Shown piece by piece: positions 24,203 through 37,605 of a DNA stretch of 64,000 bases (positions within the stretch are counted from its first letter, which is position 1; the number at the start of each line of letters is the position of its first letter). Location: assembly GCA_021029095.1 (NCBI GenBank), contig JAJOHG010000007.1, positions 124,001-188,000 of the forward strand, given 5' to 3'. The stretch comes from Phellopilus nigrolimitatus. Its lineage: Eukaryota > Basidiomycota > Agaricomycetes > Hymenochaetales > Hymenochaetaceae. A model generated the notes under the pieces. It worked only from the letters and a program-made list of their open reading frames with translations, ran no database searches and was not told the origin of the DNA. Made by a program: the position numbers and the translations under genes.

Positions 24203-25076
24203 CTGTGCAAACTTACGCAACGCCATTCATGCTTACGTTCTCGACACGCCCCCGCATCGCATTGCTTCACACCGTTTATGTCCTGTTGGACTGCTTTCAC
24301 CACCCCACGCCCCATTTTTGTCAACGCTGTCCTCTCCGCATCTGTCATCGCATACTGCATACCATATCCATATCTCTATCGTGCTCTCCTTCGCATCCCA
24401 AAACACCGCACGAGTGTCGTTTCCACTCACCGAACTCTGTAGACGTGGCTTCCCCCTTTCTTTCTTCCCGGATTTTTGTTTCTTGGCTGGATTGTTGTAA
24501 TTGAGCGGTTATGAGGGGTTATGACACTGTTTCGCAAACAGTCGTGATTGTTTCTGTCAAACGAGGTTTGTTTGCTTGGTCTCGGACGTAAACTGTTGTT
24601 TTCATATATTTCGCTCGTGTTCTTATTGCATCTTACCTATATCGTAAGTGACATGTATGTACCTCGTCTAGCATGCCCCAGCGGATTCTGGAATCCTCAA
24701 TGTGATTGAACGTGAAGTCTTGCATAACATCTGTAGATTGTCGGATACAATACAATCGTGGCAAATACGTCATCATGCTGGATTGCTGTTTATATCATAG
24801 ATTACATTATTGGAGGAATGGAGCGATCATTGACGATTGTTAGAGATTGAACCAGAAGCAAATTGTTTGGATAATAGTCGTGGCCGCGAATAACCGGCGA
24901 AATTTGGGTCGAGCACGAGTAGCGCGAGTAGTCACCACCCCGAAGAAATCGAATAAGCGCGCACATATATACGTGCACAGGCGACCATCGAATACCGCCG
25001 CGTGATTGTGTATGACATGCAAGAGCAAATAAGAAAAGAAACATTAACGCGAATGAGACGGCGCAGACGAAGAGAT
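24203..25076. other. Convergent intergenic region, no gene seen
   Basis: This is the 3' flank of the M50B-like gene (+) and of FIS1 (-), 874 bp. It is CT-rich at about 24240-24480, then AT-rich. Open frames there are low-complexity and overlap each other in several frames without a recognisable domain. Confidence 0.5.
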
Positions 25077-25887
25077 TCAGTGGCGGTTTGCTCGCCGTAC
25101 GAGGCCCGCGAGGAGCAGCGTGCCAATCGCCGCAGCGCCACCAGCGAGTGCAAGGCCAATGTAGCCCTCTGTAGGACGGGAAATAACAGGATGAGATATA
25201 TGTTCAAAGTCATGGAGCAATTACTTTAAGATGTACGGAGGGGAACTTGGGGATAAGGACTAGAGACAGCACGCACCTCGTGTCATCTTCGTGTCAATTA
25301 GCCCTGAGAGGCTCTGTGCCTGGAGGTTGCTCGGCTCTTTCTCGAGCAGTAAGCCTGGTTGACGTCGAATCGAATTCGTGTATGACAGTCAACAAACTAA
25401 GTACAGAATTAGTGAGACTGACGAAATTCGACGCACCGTTAAACCGCTTCGCCTCCTCGTAGTTTCCCATCTTGTACTGCCCCAACGCGAGGTAGTACAG
25501 ACACTCTCGCCGACGCGCAGGCTCTTCACGGTATATATCTCCAAACGAAGCCCACGAAATTCAGTGACACGAGAAAAGGACAGGAGATATAGGAGGTGAG
25601 GAGGCGGGATGGGTAGGACATACCCTGTAGCAGCTTCACGCCCTGCACCTGGTGCTCACGCCGCGGGCTCTTGACGAGCCCCCATGCAAAGTTGAATTTG
25701 GACTGCACGGTGACGTGCCCTGCATCGACCTCCTTTTCGTATTGCAGCTTAAGCACCTGGATACCGAACCGACGAACTTGAGTCAGGCTGACTGCAGATG
25801 CGTTGATTTGAAGGATGGACTTACCTCGAGCTCGTCGTAGGACAGTGCCTGCTCAGCATCGGCAGCGTAAGGTACATCCGTCGTCAT
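25077..25887 (-). CDS. FIS1: Mitochondrial/peroxisomal fission protein Fis1
   Basis: Fis1 is a tail-anchored outer-membrane adaptor that recruits dynamin-related fission machinery through two TPR-like repeats. The spliced product starts [19 protein letters not shown] at 25887. It continues with the first repeat ([18 protein letters not shown], about 25690), the loop [13 protein letters not shown], and the second repeat ([20 protein letters not shown], about 25490). It ends with [20 protein letters not shown] (about 25120) followed by RRANRH, a single transmembrane anchor with a short basic tail as expected for tail anchoring. Four introns are inferred. The TGA is at 25077-25079. Length (about 155 residues) and layout fit the family exactly, with no lesion seen. 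Confidence 0.94.
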
Positions 25888-27156
25888 CGTTCACAGTTTC
25901 AAGAGGGAGGCCGAGACGTTTCGTGGCGGCAGCGCTCGGCCTCGACCCGGAAGTATTGCAGTGCTTACTGCGGTATTACCTTCGCACGCCCTTGACGACT
26001 GTCCCGGCTTACCCCGACGAATTTGTGGCTCGTTCGGTTCAAGAACACTGGATGTACCATCACTCTGATTCACCCATACATAATGAGTGCAATCATCACT
26101 CAAGGTTTTATCAGAGTTCGAAGTCCTATCAAACAAAATTCATCACCCTGCCAATGTTTCATTTTGAGCTTTCACTCCCTCTATGTGTTTAACAAGGAAA
26201 TAAGCAGAGCAACTCCCTAGTGGAAGTCCCAGCCAGCATTTTTAAACACAGAAAATCGGTGACTTCCCCCTATCCAGTTTTTCTTCAACCAATAAGCAAA
26301 CAAAGCTCAGGCTTTAGCGGGTTCGCGGACTCAAATCTCCCAGAGATTTGGTTCATCAGAATCAGTTATCCCCGCCCGAAAGTCGAAGGGAAAACAAAGG
26401 CAATGGAAGCATACAGAATAAGCCCGAGTTAGACTGCTAAGTATCACTACTATATACGAGCGCCACAGACGACATCACTCGTGGATCATCGCGAGCCCTT
26501 CTCTTCTCAGATCGAGCAGGTATCCATGGGCGTCTGGATGAACGTTTCACCAACACTCAGCGTCTCCCGGAAACAGGCAAATTTTGCGTGCAAGAACGAC
26601 GAGTTGAACTAAGCAGACTTCAGCATTTCAAACCTCAGACTTTATACAGGCGGAAAGCTCCGAGCGCACAAATATAAAACAAGAGTGGAGGCAATGTAAG
26701 GCCTGTAATATGACACGAAAAGCCCGAATGAAAAGCGAGTCTGATTGATTCCGAGCATATTTTAAAATTCAAGTAGCAATTGATATGCTCTGTGATATGG
26801 GAGCTATCAGAAAAGTATCTGTTCGACCCGTGTTGACAATGATGATGACGAGACGTCGAATGATCATGAGTTTCTTGCCTTTCTCACCTAGCCGTTCAGT
26901 AGCACGCTGTAGTCGGCGTCGGCGCGAGCTGGCCCTTGATTCGGATGTTCAAGTGGCCGAGTTCAATGTAACACCCAGTGCTTGCAGATGGACGACAAAA
27001 TCCGGTCGAGATGTTGCATCAGGGTAAAGTCAATGGTAGAATCACATACTGCAACACAGCCCCCAAATATAGCTGGGCAACAAGAAAAGAATGACGGCGA
27101 GGATAATAACCATGTAATAAACATAAGGCTGGCTCGCTCAGTAAGAGCAGAAAGGC
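25888..27156. other. Long intergenic stretch, no supported gene
   Basis: About 1.27 kb between the FIS1 start and the end of the Zap1-like gene. Short open frames at 25815-26192, 26220-26432 and 26785-27027 show no domain, no consistent frame and no convincing splice pattern. The 5' part is the likely FIS1 promoter. Confidence 0.5.
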
Positions 27157-29276
<2,120 letters not shown>

Positions 29277-29517
29277 CGCGAACGAGAATATGTGACGGCC
29301 TTCCTCAGACAGCGTTTTCTCCCTTGCGCAGTGGGTATGGTTGTGAGCCAAAATTGACGTTGCTTACCACAGGCCTTCAACGAAAATGGCATAATGAGAA
29401 CCCACCCATCGTTCACACCGTGGCAAAACATGTCCGCTTTTGGAAACATAGTTTCACATAGTTTTTCATCCTCGCAGTCTTTCCTTAGGAAAATATTGAT
29501 CCGTTTCTGCATAAGTC
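29277..29517. promoter_or_regulatory. Divergent promoter, Zap1-like gene / TMA16
   Basis: The two ATGs are 241 bp apart on opposite strands, so both promoters must lie here or overlap transcribed sequence. No specific binding site is claimed. Confidence 0.45.
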
Positions 29518-30192
29518 ATGTCTCCGGGAAAAGGCAAGAATGATAAAATTTTCCATCCTCAATCGCGGAAGGCGGGCCAGGTCGAGCGTACTCAACTCAG
29601 GAAGTCCAAGATAGAAGGTGCTGCAGCCAAAAGGGCCAGACGTGCTTCATCGACCAGTAAGCTTCTCCAAGTCCTTTCTCACATTGTTTTGCAGATCTAT
29701 ATGCATCTTTGCAGTTGACATATATGTGTTTTTCTACCATGCGTTACCACCGGATGAGGATGCTCTTACACTCGAAGGCCTGCACGAATTAATCAAGGAC
29801 GTGTGGTTGACACGGCACGACATCGAACTAGAGGAAGAGAGGAAACTGAGGCGGAAGGGCCGGGCCAAGAGCACCAAGGAGATCAATCTTGAAAATCTGA
29901 AGCTGTACGAGAGCGAAGGGTACAGGACCGGGATAGGTGAGTTTTCCTCGAGCTTGACTTTAAATTGTTGTCGCTTTCAACTCGCTGCTCTGTTACAGAA
30001 ATACCAGATCTCACACACCCGAAAAATGTCGAGCTTTTCCGGCGGTGGGATCAGAAAGCGATAGAATACATCGACATTCTCCGTTTCATTCGCATAAATA
30101 GCGAGAGCCCATCGACGGTCATCGTCTCCCGACCTGGAAAGCACGAGTCGCTGAGACTGGCTGCTGCCGAACAAATGGCAATCGATGCGTAA
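29518..30192 (+). CDS. TMA16: Tma16 family ribosome-biogenesis protein
   Basis: Tma16 associates with late nuclear pre-60S ribosomal particles. Three exons (29518-29656, 29715-29936, 29999-30192) give 184 residues with no lesion. The basic N-terminus carries the family hallmark HPQSRKAGQVERTQLRKSK. The second exon encodes FFYHALPPDEDALTLEGLHE and a basic helical stretch (EEERKLRRKGRAK). The third encodes IEIPDLTHPKNVELFRRWD and an EYIDILRFIRI segment. Both introns have GT..AG ends and preserve phase. The size fits the family. It shares a short promoter region with the Zap1-like gene. Confidence 0.9.
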
Positions 30193-31039
30193 AAAACACA
30201 AAATACCCCTTTCTTTTTTAAGGCGGGCAAGGGAGTGGTTTTTGTAGGATGTAATTCTCTTTGTGAGTGTGTCAGAGTGGTGTATCCATGTAGTGCGACC
30301 TGACTGAAGTAACATTTAAAGTGTATCGCCAGTATCACTTCCTTCTGTTGTAACAAATTTTCTGTCATCCCTGTCTCAGCTCAATCACGTCCTTTGTTGA
30401 TTTGCGCCTTGCAAGCGCCAGGAAATTGACTTTTCCGTTCTTGTACTCCTCTCGCTTGGCTATTCACTTCAAACGGAAACCGCCTGAGTGATAAGCTGCA
30501 GAATTACAAGCCCGTTGGATGTGATGGACAGGAGAATAGATCGTCTACTAACTAACCTGAATCTACAACAGATGCTGCAATAGCCTTTCGCTTCACCTAT
30601 AAAACGTGCGATAAAGGAAAGTGACGTTGTTAAGCACATCGCCTTTTCCTGGAACTACTTCTGCAAAAGTCATGTTTCTAATTGTTGTCCCAGTATCCAA
30701 CAGCCTCAAGAGCCTCCCGGTGAGACTTCGAATGCTTGATGTTTGTATTCACATTGCAGTTTGCCATGAATGAAAAACATTTTTTTAATACATAATATTT
30801 ATTTATTTTGACAGATATGTTTTGAAGAGACTGGATCCGGATCCGAGTTCCTTGCCGAATGCACTGGAGGTCTTTTTGTCGGCGTGGATATTATGTATTC
30901 GCTTCACTATCACTCCGAGTGTAGTGAAATCCAAAATTTCAGCAAGATACTGTGCATATGTGATCATTTTCTGTGTAAGTAGCTAGACATCACAGTAATC
31001 TAGAACTGACGCGACAAGTGTTCTCTCGATAGCCTTATT
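30193..31039. other. Intergenic region, possible lost 5' exons of the kinase
   Basis: The AT-rich part (30200-30800) shows nothing. At about 30825-30980 an open stretch (RYVLKRLDPDPSSLPNALEV) follows a good acceptor. It resembles the region before the kinase domain in fungal TKL kinases, but the exon links are not resolved. Confidence 0.35.
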
Positions 31040-32212
31040 TCTTTCTTCCATTCGCCTGAACGCCCACAAAATTGGAACACATCCTGTCAGCGGCGGGGGG
31101 TTCTCGAATGTCTGGAAAGGGGACTACGCTGGTTCGCTAGGTTGCTCTGAAGTTTCCACGATACTTCGGACACCCAGGCGAACATGAAAAACATCAGAAG
31201 GTCGGGCACAAGAATACGGACATTTTCGAAGTTGTTCACATGTAGACGCAGGAAATGCTTAAAGAGATATCTATCTGGAGAAATCTTAAACACAAGAACG
31301 TGCTCCCATTTCTGGGATTATGTATCGATAAACTTTCGCGGCAAATGGCCATAATTTCTCCTTGGATGGAGAACGAAGACCTCCGAAAGTTTTTAAAGCG
31401 CAATCCTGACTTCGATCGGGTTTCCATGGTTCGTCGCTATTTCTGCGAACTCAATGCGTTCCATTTGTGGCTAACTGTCGCGTATAGATCATTGGAATTG
31501 CCGAGGGCTGTTAACGTACCTGCACACACGTACGCCGCCAGTTGTTCACGGAGATCTAAAATGCGTAGAGACTTTTCATTTGGAACAAATTCATATAAAG
31601 AGCGTACATAATGACATCAACGACTTTTTATTTACAGGCAAATGTTCTTGTTGACAGCAGCGATTGTCCTCTTATTTCTGACTTCGGGCTGGCAAGCGAA
31701 GAATGCGAGCAACCGCGGTATGCTGAACACGACGGATGTGGATCCGTCAGGTGGCAGGCTCCAGAGCTCCTAGAAGCTATGCTTTTCGTGAGCGAGGACA
31801 ATTTGAGGACTAGAATACACTCTACAAAAACCGATGTCTATGCGTTCGCGATGACATGCCTGGAGGTGAATCGAAAATCAGTGGTTGACCAGAGGAAGAC
31901 GTTGATGAGTATGTCCATGTCAAACAGGTTTTCACGGAGCAGGTCCCCTTTCCCGACCTCCGCGATGGCGCTGTCATAATGGAGGTCGTATTATCCAAGA
32001 AACGTCCTACGCGTCCCGGCGGTTTGGCAGGCGGGCGCAAGCCCGAGTATTATGTGTGGGAGGTTATAAAGGCATGCTGGCAAACAAACCCGTCGAAAAG
32101 ACCGACGATAGAGCAAGCGATAAAAGACTTGAGCGAAGGGCACATGATGGCGAGGGCAGGCGATGCGATGGTAAATGTCTTCTTTCAAGAAAATGGTGTT
32201 GATGATGCTTGA
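31040..32212 (+). pseudogene. Fungal TKL-type protein kinase, damaged copy
   Basis: The kinase domain is recognisable from end to end. It has the glycine loop GGGFSNVWKGDY (about 31090), VALK with the ATP lysine (31141), LKHKNVLPFLGLCIDK (about 31290), catalytic HGDLK (about 31545; HGD in place of HRD, common in this family), NVLVDSSD, SDFGLA (about 31678), a WQAPELLEA activation-segment end (about 31757), TDVYAFAMTCLE, and the C-lobe WQTNPSKRPTIEQAIKDL (about 32090). Lesions: a one-base shift between the glycine loop and VALK (about 31141), another after GIAEG (about 31508), and a non-canonical donor after HGDLK (about 31556). With three faults it is probably a pseudogene, although other genes here also have frameshifts. 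Part of it is duplicated at 60272. Confidence 0.7.
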
Positions 32213-33671
32213 GCACTCGGAGCGCAGGGTTATTGAGGTTCGCTCTAATATGCTTGATTCGACTTTTATATTGGGGGTCTGGAGGAGTCTAGAAGCCGGT
32301 GGGACCAGAACCCGCAGCATATAAGATTTTGCTGGACGTGACGCGACGACTGAATAACATGTACAGAAGTCCGAATAGGATAGCAGAGAGCATTCACAGG
32401 CCTCAGGCTCCGGGCACGGGGGGTATAAATCTCATTGGACAGGTTGGACGATCTACAATGGAGAGGATACAGATGAGGAGGTCGTGGATGTTGGCACGAA
32501 TACTGGCGAAGACAAAGACGCAAATACCATGAAAGTTGATTGCTTATTGAACACAGATCACTTTTGCGACCATTACTCTGTATTACGTGTAATGTTTTCG
32601 CTACATATCTTCGCTGTCTTCGCTCTTTGCTGTTGTGCGGATTGCTGTGTATCTAGACCACATATTATACACTAGATAACAAATACAATTATGTTCATGT
32701 TTTCGCACAAAAGCAAGAGGCTTTCATTCACTTAGATACCGAACTATTTTACAATGTTAATGGTACGTTCAAATGCAGACTGAGATTTGGCTCGAAGGGA
32801 GAAGTGTGATAAAGAACAAAAAAAATGACCACACTGCACGGATCGAACCGTCGAGTGTCAACCAACGAGACCCTTTGCAGGCGCCTGCACGATCAACCGA
32901 TAGGACACTGTCGACACTTACACTTTTCGAAGTTTCTGCATACTTATACTCAAAACTACCCATCTCCATTATTGAATACACAAAACCTATTATGCTACAG
33001 AAACATTCCGACAGTAATAGAAATCAACTCACCAAGAATTTCCATTCCGATTACATTGAAGTTTTATCCCTTTCGCGAAGCATCCACCATCAATTGTCAG
33101 GTGCGGGTGGCTGACCAGTCGGTGATCCTTCCTTCAGGAGGTGCATAAAAATCATTTTTCGTCACTATTATCTGGTTTGGACGTGAAGAGGTTTACTGAG
33201 TACAGAGAAAGAGTGTGGCAGAACGACGTTGAAAAGCCAGTCCTGAAGTGGCGATTTCTGACGAGCCCAAGCAAATAAACACCCACAAACAGTTTCACGT
33301 CGTACTCACAGTCCACCCTCAACTTATCAAAAAAAAAAAAAAAAGAAAACGAAAACGAAATTACACTCTTTTGACAGGCGTTACCTCCCCTCATTGCAAT
33401 GCAATCGCACTGACAAGCTTAGGAAATTATAATATAAATTGCTCAGCACATCCACTTTGTTTCATATGGCCTTTGCTTATTTTGGTGATATGTATATATC
33501 AAATCAGGTATTGAGACAGCTTATCACCGTAGTAACAGAAAGTTTACCTTTAGGGTGAGTGACGAACCCGGGTCCTTCATAGGAGTGAACCCCAATTAAG
33601 TCCTTCCTTTTTTCTTCTGGTTTACACATTACGACTTTTATTTCACCCGATTTCGAGTGCATCACAACCTC
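32213..33671. other. Intergenic region with duplicated flank, no gene seen
   Basis: This holds the 3' flank of the kinase and then unremarkable AT-rich sequence. From about 33418 it is homologous to the 3' flank of M20 copy 2 (12042-12178), with an extra 120 bp at 33439-33558. No coding region is supported. Confidence 0.5.
33329..33344. repeat. Poly(A) run, 16 bases
   Basis: Sixteen consecutive A residues, followed by an AAAACG-like imperfect repeat. It lies about 75 bp before the edge of the duplicated peptidase segment. The segment retains introns, so the run is not evidence of retroposition. Confidence 0.9.
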
Positions 33672-35049
33672 TCAGATCTCATACTCATCCACATTGACAA
33701 TAAGGGTCGCAAAGAATCTGATCATCTCGAGGAAACTCTCGACAGTAATTGCTGAACCGACTTGTCAGCATGATCTTTGTCATGAAATAAGTGCGCCTAA
33801 ACGTACATTCGTTGACAGTATGAATGCCGCCAGGAATGCCATCAGACCTTAACATATTCTCGTGGTTATAGCGGAAAATGTGCTTCGTGAGGTTCCAATA
33901 ATATTGGGCATCTGCGCACAATTCGTTGGTCAAGTAGAACTGCTATTTCACAGCAACTTAAAGATTGCAAACCGGTGTTGCCTGTCAAAATCCCCGGTAT
34001 AACCTGCACCTCCGTATTCCGAAAACTGCGGTGGGAATTGTACGTCGCACGAATTGTGCCTAAAAGCAGCTTATACGGCGCCGCGTCCGTGGGTGTGCTG
34101 GGTGCAGGCTCAAGCGCACTACGAAATGCATCGGTGAGTGTGAGCGATCCGCTTGATCCTGTGTGTACGTCCTTTCGAATGCATTGTAGGTTAGGCTGAA
34201 TTTCTCGGCGAGTTTGACCAAGAGCTTGGTATCATGCTCCTTGGTCGCCGCGACCGAACTGTGGATTTGCATCAGCGTTTTAAAGAGAAGAACGAGCTAA
34301 AAAGTTTTTGTACCTTTGAGAAGCAATACGATGATTGACGATAGCCCACGCTGCTCCGGCAGCGCATTCGTTTTAACGTCGCCCTGGATAAGATCGATTG
34401 CCTGTGTCGTGCTCACGAGAGCACGGAGCGCCTTATCTTTCGCGATAACCTTCTCGAGCTCGTGCAGTGCCTTGTCCGAGCTCGCGGACTGCTGAACTGT
34501 CTTGCGGAGCTTGCTGTCCATATCAGGTGCGTGCGCGGCAAAGCATTGCAACATGCCATAGAATGGCGTGGTGCGGTCAAGAAAAGCTGGAATTGGGTGC
34601 GTCTCGTATTCCACAAGAAGAGCAGAGAGGATGCCTATGCTCTACATTGTCCGATTAGTCTTATCATCAATTAAGAAAAGAACAATTTACAGTGTGAACA
34701 GGAGGAACGCTCGAGTGGCCCCCGGGAGACTTGATTTCGAGTAGAGTATCGAAGTAGCCTTTCTCACCGACGGCGGGAACTGCAAACACGCCACCATATT
34801 GCTCTGAGAATCCTCCTAAATCCATGAAACATATGTCATCTTCAGACGGAGCACGGCGAAAGAATTCGGTACGAACCCCCTTCGTCGACAACCATCGCTA
34901 ACGCATCTTTACCGTAAGTCGCCTCCAGGTGTTTACCAATCTCGTAAGCGCCCTGCATCCATGTCACTTCAGCCTGAGTAAATGGAGTTGGTAGAAAGGT
35001 AAAGAACTGCGTACGTAGAGCCCGGATACTTCCTCGTCAAAGCCAAATG
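33672..35049 (-). pseudogene. Truncated third copy of the M20 carboxypeptidase S-like gene
   Basis: This matches the 3' part of copy 2 (12179-13560) closely, introns included, so it arose by DNA duplication. It encodes FGFDEEVSG, GGFSEQYGGVFAVPAVGEKG, EYETHPIPAFLDRTTPFYGM and the VDEYEI-like C-terminus, with the stop TGA at 33672. It lacks the N-terminal anchor, the HQD and WGRGSSDDKSG metal-binding segments. The lost base in LPEQ-RG (about 34350) shifts the frame, and another deletion falls near 34168. Homology stops abruptly at 35049 inside an exon and continues directly into a UTP21/WDR36-like fragment. It cannot make an active peptidase. Confidence 0.88.
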
Positions 35050-35059
35050 TGATGCAATA

Positions 35060-35640
35060 CTGTTTTAATACCTTCACGCTATTGTCCTCCCCTGGGCTGA
35101 TGAGAATCGGCTGGCCTGGCACCCAATCTATAGCAGTCATCACTGCGCAATCGTGGGCCCACGAAGACGTGGAACAGGCGCCCACCATTGTTGAGAACCC
35201 ATAACGCGATATGACCTTTCAACGACGCACTAGCGAGCACATCTGTAATGCAATTAAGATTGAAAATTCTCGTAAAATAAAAACAAGATGCTCACCGCTG
35301 CGGGACGACAGAGCATGAGCTGGGCACTCATTAATGAAGATGCGCATGAGCCGTTCGTCCGCTCCTGTATCGTAGAGCAATGTTTTGCCTGATGAAAACA
35401 TGATTGCCACAGGTAATCGCGTGAGCGCTGTGATCGCGCAGGGCGAGTCTGCATCCACGCTATCACGTTGTCGAACTTGTGGATGCACGTCCTGGAATTG
35501 TTTTGTTTAATCTTGTTTCCTAGAAAGGCGTAAAATTGAAATTACGAACTGCGTGCGGATGTTCCAGGGCCGCATAGTGCCCTAGCTGATGATGACAAGA
35601 ATCTTGTTAAGGTACGTAGCCGGATGAAGCACCGACGTCG
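35060..35640 (-). pseudogene. UTP21 / WDR36-like WD-repeat fragment
   Basis: Pieces of the small-subunit processome WD40 protein Utp21 appear in collinear order on the minus strand. They are LHPATYLNKILV (about 35600), WNIRTQF (about 35545), LLYDTGADERLMRIF (about 35360), GHIALWVLNNGGRLFHV (about 35200) and AIDWVPGQPILISPGEDNSV (about 35100). Stops and frame changes separate them, so this is a decayed fragment of one part of the gene. The last piece reads in frame across the junction into the M20 fragment (GEDNSVK, then GFDEEVSG), forming a 74-codon chimeric frame (34964-35188). The parent UTP21 gene is not in the window. Assignment rests on recognised family phrases. Confidence 0.7.
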
Positions 35641-35712
35641 CGGTGAATCCGTCCATGTACGGTCTCGCATCTTGAATCTGAACTGTTACCCTGTGCCACC
35701 GACTGCTTCATC

Positions 35713-36720
35713 ATGTTGGCTTATGTTCTGTTTGGTGCCTTTGAACTCTTCAAGGACTTGTTCTATGGGTCCATCAACGTCTTCTTGTGCTTCGTTCTCC
35801 TAGTTCGGCTTTCGCAGTGGTGGACACGGTCTATACTTTGTATAGGAAGGATACACACATCGCATCGACTTAAACCCTACAAGCTGCTTTTCTGTGCCCT
35901 TTTTACTGCCTTCTTGTCGGCTCTTCTCTTTTGCTTGGCTGCCACTGTCCCCAAGAACGCATACCAGCTCTTTGGGGTATTGCCAGGAGCTGATTCAAAT
36001 TCACTACGTCATGCCTTCAACCGCTACCAAAAGCTCACACATCCTGACCGCACTGGCTTCAAAAGTGATGAGGTGTTTATTGAAGGCCGCAAGTTATACG
36101 AGATGCTCAGAGATGCATCTCTCAAACCCCTCCATGACCTGTAAGTGGTCGTTCACAATGTCATATTAATTTCATGTGTTGACATTGACATTCAATATGC
36201 AGATTTGGTATCACGATGAAAGAGGACTGTCCGCTGTCTCTGGAGGAATGTAAACATATCTTCTTTGTCTTAATGTGCCTCAACTATGGAATGGCGGCCA
36301 CTATTGGGATCTCTATTCTGTCTTTTGTGGCAAGATGGATTACTTCAATGACATGCAGCACTTACATTGCCTATGCCATGGTATGTTAGCACTGCCAAAT
36401 CAAGGGCTCATTAACCAGCTAATCCATACATGGAGTCTCTATCCTTCACAATTTCTGGGTTACTCATCAGCTACTCCTACTCAATATTTTTTGCAAATGG
36501 GTCAAGTTTCCTGGATTTTCTCCCATTCCCGGAAACATGGGTACCTTTCCAATTTTATTTTTTCCTGCATCGGGCTATTCCTCTGTCTTTGTGCGCACTC
36601 GTCTATGTCTGGTTGGTCCTGTTCTCCGAACAAGAACCGTGGGCGCAGTCAATATGTGTCATTGGAGAACCAACAGTTTTCGATACTGCCATGTGGCGGG
36701 GAGGACGTTTTTGGTGAGAA
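35713..36720 (+). CDS. J-domain (DnaJ-like) multi-pass membrane protein
   Basis: An N-terminal hydrophobic region (VLFGAFELFKDLFYGSINVF and a following segment) and a second membrane segment (LLFCALFTAFLSALLFCLAA, about 35890) precede a J domain. The J domain runs AYQLFGVLPGADSNSLRHAF ... YQKLTHPDR ... LFG, with the HPD triad essential for Hsp70 stimulation intact (about 36040). After an intron (36140-36202), another membrane segment (YGMAATIGISILSFVARW) follows. The next exon probably uses the frame with LISYSYSIFFANGS and FYFFLHRAIPLSLCALVYVW, but the splice linking it (36381-36430) is unclear. The layout resembles fungal ER J proteins, likely with the J domain facing the cytosol or lumen next to Hsp70. 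The 3' end is approximate. Confidence 0.68.
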
Positions 36721-36769
36721 CTCTTGTATATGCTTATAACACATTATTGATCAGTTTGCCCATCCCACC

Positions 36770-37111
36770 TAAAGCAAGTGCACATTCTACGATGCTCAGC
36801 AAGGAAAAGGCTTTGCTATATTCCACTCGGTTGAAGACATGCATGCATTTACAAACGAAAACCGTAATCTGAATCTGGGACTCGAGCCAATTGCAACTTG
36901 GCAGCAAATCAAGGCATTCATGATGGCACATGCTGCTCACAATAGACGGCCGCGATCGAAGCATTCTCAACGAAGAAAGAAGAGCTGGTTTGTTCAGGAC
37001 ATCAGTCCCGGGCTAATCACGAAGCTCGTTACTGCTCAATATGGTTCACACCTTGTAGACGGCGTAGTTTGGCACATCGTGCTCGTTTTGGTATTGGTTT
37101 TCCGCTTTTAA
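36770..37111 (+). CDS. Uncharacterised ORF downstream of the J-domain gene
   Basis: An open frame reading CTFYDAQQGKGFAIFHSVED then HAFTNENRNLNLG runs to a stop at 37109-37111. The end is hydrophobic (VVWHIVLVLVLVFRF), a possible tail anchor. It may be the last exon of the J-domain gene, a separate small gene, or a remnant. I do not recognise a family. The middle is basic (RRPRSKHSQRRKKSW). Confidence 0.35.
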
Positions 37112-37605
37112 TCCGTTGTGGTGTTTATATGCAACAATGAGCTCCGACACGACCGTTTCCCTCGAACCATCATCGTCCTTTCCTTGTTGCTTCGAGACCA
37201 CTAGACTCTTCTTCCTTCGCGTTTCACTCACACATTGCCCCATCAATTTCTCGTGTTCCACTGCAACCTTCGTACTTGAACAACGACAAAACTTTACTTT
37301 TCACTTGATGTCCTGCACGACTCGATTCGTACCACTGCCTTCACAAGACAATACAACGCGCTCTGAAACCTGAAATAGATGTCCAGACAATATCCATGTA
37401 CTTTACATTCGATATGACAACAACGTCGCTCGAGTAATTCAATTGTCAGACAAATACAGCGGAAGAGTAGAGACGCATCTCCTGCGCCTACTGTCTAGAT
37501 ACAACTTCTATATTTCTTCAACAATCCCGTAATCGCTGTTACAACTCGGACACGGTGTTCAGACACCAAAGCGACGAAAAGACCACCCACGCACCAGCAC
37601 CATCG
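37112..37605. other. Convergent intergenic region
   Basis: This lies between the plus-strand J-protein region and the 3' end of the glycosidase gene (-). No conserved coding signal is seen. Confidence 0.45.

Noticed and set aside
32826..32905. tRNA-like GATCGAACC motif on the minus strand
   Set aside because: The TTCGA-like loop is present, but the T-stem pairs poorly and no acceptor or anticodon stem can be built around it.
33329..33344. Poly(A) run as a sign of retroposition of the M20 fragment
   Set aside because: The fragment keeps introns and extends past the gene's 3' end, so it was copied as DNA.
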